From Clostridia bacterium (GTDB lineage: Bacteria > Bacillota > Clostridia > Christensenellales > CAG-314): DNA of 64,000 nt. Positions 63,164 to 64,000 of the stretch are shown in pieces. Below the pieces are notes generated by a model. The model had not been told where the DNA came from. It searched no databases and was given only the letters and a program-made list of their open reading frames with translations. Each line of letters begins with the position of its first letter. The first letter of the stretch is position 1. Location of the stretch: positions 1-64,000 of the forward strand of contig JAQVMT010000009.1 of the NCBI GenBank assembly GCA_028703495.1, written 5' to 3'. Both the position numbers and the translations under genes were made by a program.

Positions 63164-64000
63164 ATGCCGATTTTTACGAATAAATACAATGTCAAACAAT
63201 TTGAAAAAAGGTGGCTGACCGACTATTCGGGAGGTGTGCGTGCCGCGGTGACCGAGTTGCCTACGCCCGACTATCGTTTTATGCGGAATTTCTTTGTGGA
63301 TGACGGGAAGCTTGTCGATGCCGTGGGACTTACCGCGGCAGAGTTTTCCTACACCTCGGGCGGAGTCGAATCGACCTGTTCGCTCGTGGCGGCGGGAAAT
63401 ATCGATCGGCTTTTCTTCCACTCCTCCGAAGATAAGGAATTTCTTTTCGCGCTGTCGTCGGGACAGCTCTACTGTGCGGATTTGAGTGTGCCGCAAAACG
63501 GCTTTCAAGCGGTCGTCGGAGCTGTGTTTGGCGGCGATGTGCGCTATGCCGATTTGATTTCCGACGGAGTGGACTATGCCGCGTTTTACTCGGAGGAGGA
63601 CGACCTCTTCCTTTTTCACGACCTTAACACCCAGACCTTTTCGGTGGTAACCCCCGAAAGGTATTCTGCTTTGCTATCCAAAGAGGGTATGCTTTACGCC
63701 GCGGCAGGGCATATGCTCTACTATTCATCGCAGACGGATATTGCAAATTGGGGACAAACTCTACCATATTCGGTCAGATTGAATGAGTATGGCAAGATAA
63801 TCAGGCTTGCTTCCTGCGCGGACGGAGTTTTGGTGTTTTGCGTGAACGGAATATATAAAGTTCGCGCCAGAAGCGGTTACGCTCTTTCGGTTACCAAGCT
63901 TTTCTCCTCGACTGCGACTATCTTCGCCGACAGTATCAAAGAGGTTAACGACAGGGTCTATTTCGCAAACAAAATCTCCTGCTTCTACATTGAAAACGGA
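63164..64000 (+). CDS. Phage-module beta-rich protein, cut by window end
   Basis: Not in the ORF track because no stop falls inside the window: AAGGAGG precedes the ATG at 63164 and the frame stays open for 279 codons to the last base. The sequence begins 'MPIFTNKYNVKQFEKRWLTD' and then shows repeated short strands ('GNIDRLFFHSSEDKEFLFA', 'YADLISDGVDYAAFYSEED', 'EGMLYAAAGHMLYYSSQTD') like a beta-propeller, with 'ANWG' as found in phage structural proteins of this kind. A tail or head-surface protein is plausible. Confidence 0.75.
   Translation, partial: MPIFTNKYNVKQFEKRWLTDYSGGVRAAVTELPTPDYRFMRNFFVDDGKLVDAVGLTAAEFSYTSGGVESTCSLVAAGNIDRLFFHSSEDKEFLFALSSGQLYCADLSVPQNGFQAVVGAVFGGDVRYADLISDGVDYAAFYSEEDDLFLFHDLNTQTFSVVTPERYSALLSKEGMLYAAAGHMLYYSSQTDIANWGQTLPYSVRLNEYGKIIRLASCADGVLVFCVNGIYKVRARSGYALSVTKLFSSTATIFADSIKEVNDRVYFANKISCFYIENG

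Overview
The window looks like a chromosomal segment of an uncultured anaerobic Clostridia-type Firmicute, probably host- or gut-associated and probably spore-forming. The evidence is consensus sigma-A promoters and strong GGAGG ribosome sites, a full-length pyruvate:ferredoxin oxidoreductase, a split GcvPA/GcvPB glycine cleavage system, a GHKL/LytTR two-component pair, a SpoIIQ-like M23 protein, YitT and QueH, and large secreted proteins with BspA-type leucine-rich, GLUG and InlB-type repeats. I saw no rRNA, tRNA, CRISPR array or insertion sequence. Genus cannot be assigned from the sequence alone.

Layout. 1-7.4 kb: three extracytoplasmic proteins (a truncated giant beta-repeat protein, a beta-helix lipoprotein, a membrane-anchored protein), with a candidate structured small RNA at about 5.54-5.76 kb. 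7.8-21.2 kb: a housekeeping block with tilS-hpt, a putative metallopeptidase, a WalJ-like MBL hydrolase, a CPBP protease, rlmH, a degenerate alpha/beta-hydrolase, a signal peptidase with an acidic extension, queH, dnaA (without dnaN) and two small membrane proteins. 21.6-33.9 kb: a CYTH-HAD fusion, a small XRE regulator with a palindromic operator candidate, a GLUG-repeat lipoprotein and a 2293-residue subtilase-LRR protein. 34.4-38.6 kb: a MarR-like regulator, a 1.2-kb repeat-filled gap, an Lgt-like protein and a beta-propeller lipoprotein. 38.8-51.9 kb: gcvT-gcvH-gcvPA-gcvPB, the sensor kinase/response regulator pair, a membrane protein, YitT and nifJ. 52.3-54.3 kb: an M23 protein, a half-size TauE/SafE protein and a sigma-region-4-like regulator. 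54.3-64.0 kb: an SH3-like membrane protein and a phage head module (TerL, a TerS-like protein, portal, scaffold-like protein, capsid, connector-like protein and a beta-rich protein cut by the window end).

GcvT, H, PA and PB together with PFOR point to fermentative amino-acid and pyruvate metabolism. The secreted subtilase, GLUG and beta-repeat proteins are probably surface or extracellular factors, and the Lgt-like and signal peptidase genes could act on exported proteins.

Two window-wide patterns stand out. First, short tandem duplications of about 38-140 bp lie in most of the longer intergenic gaps. Several copy the end of the adjacent gene: the hpt 3' end, the lgt-like 5' end with its ribosome site and start codon, the TerS-like 3' end and the capsid 3' end. 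Second, tilS, walJ and rlmH each have a near-consensus promoter whose -10 box lies only 6-7 nt before the start codon, with no Shine-Dalgarno sequence, which predicts leaderless mRNAs. The phage head genes are intact but separated by gaps that carry the same host repeat families, which may point to an old, retained (domesticated) element.
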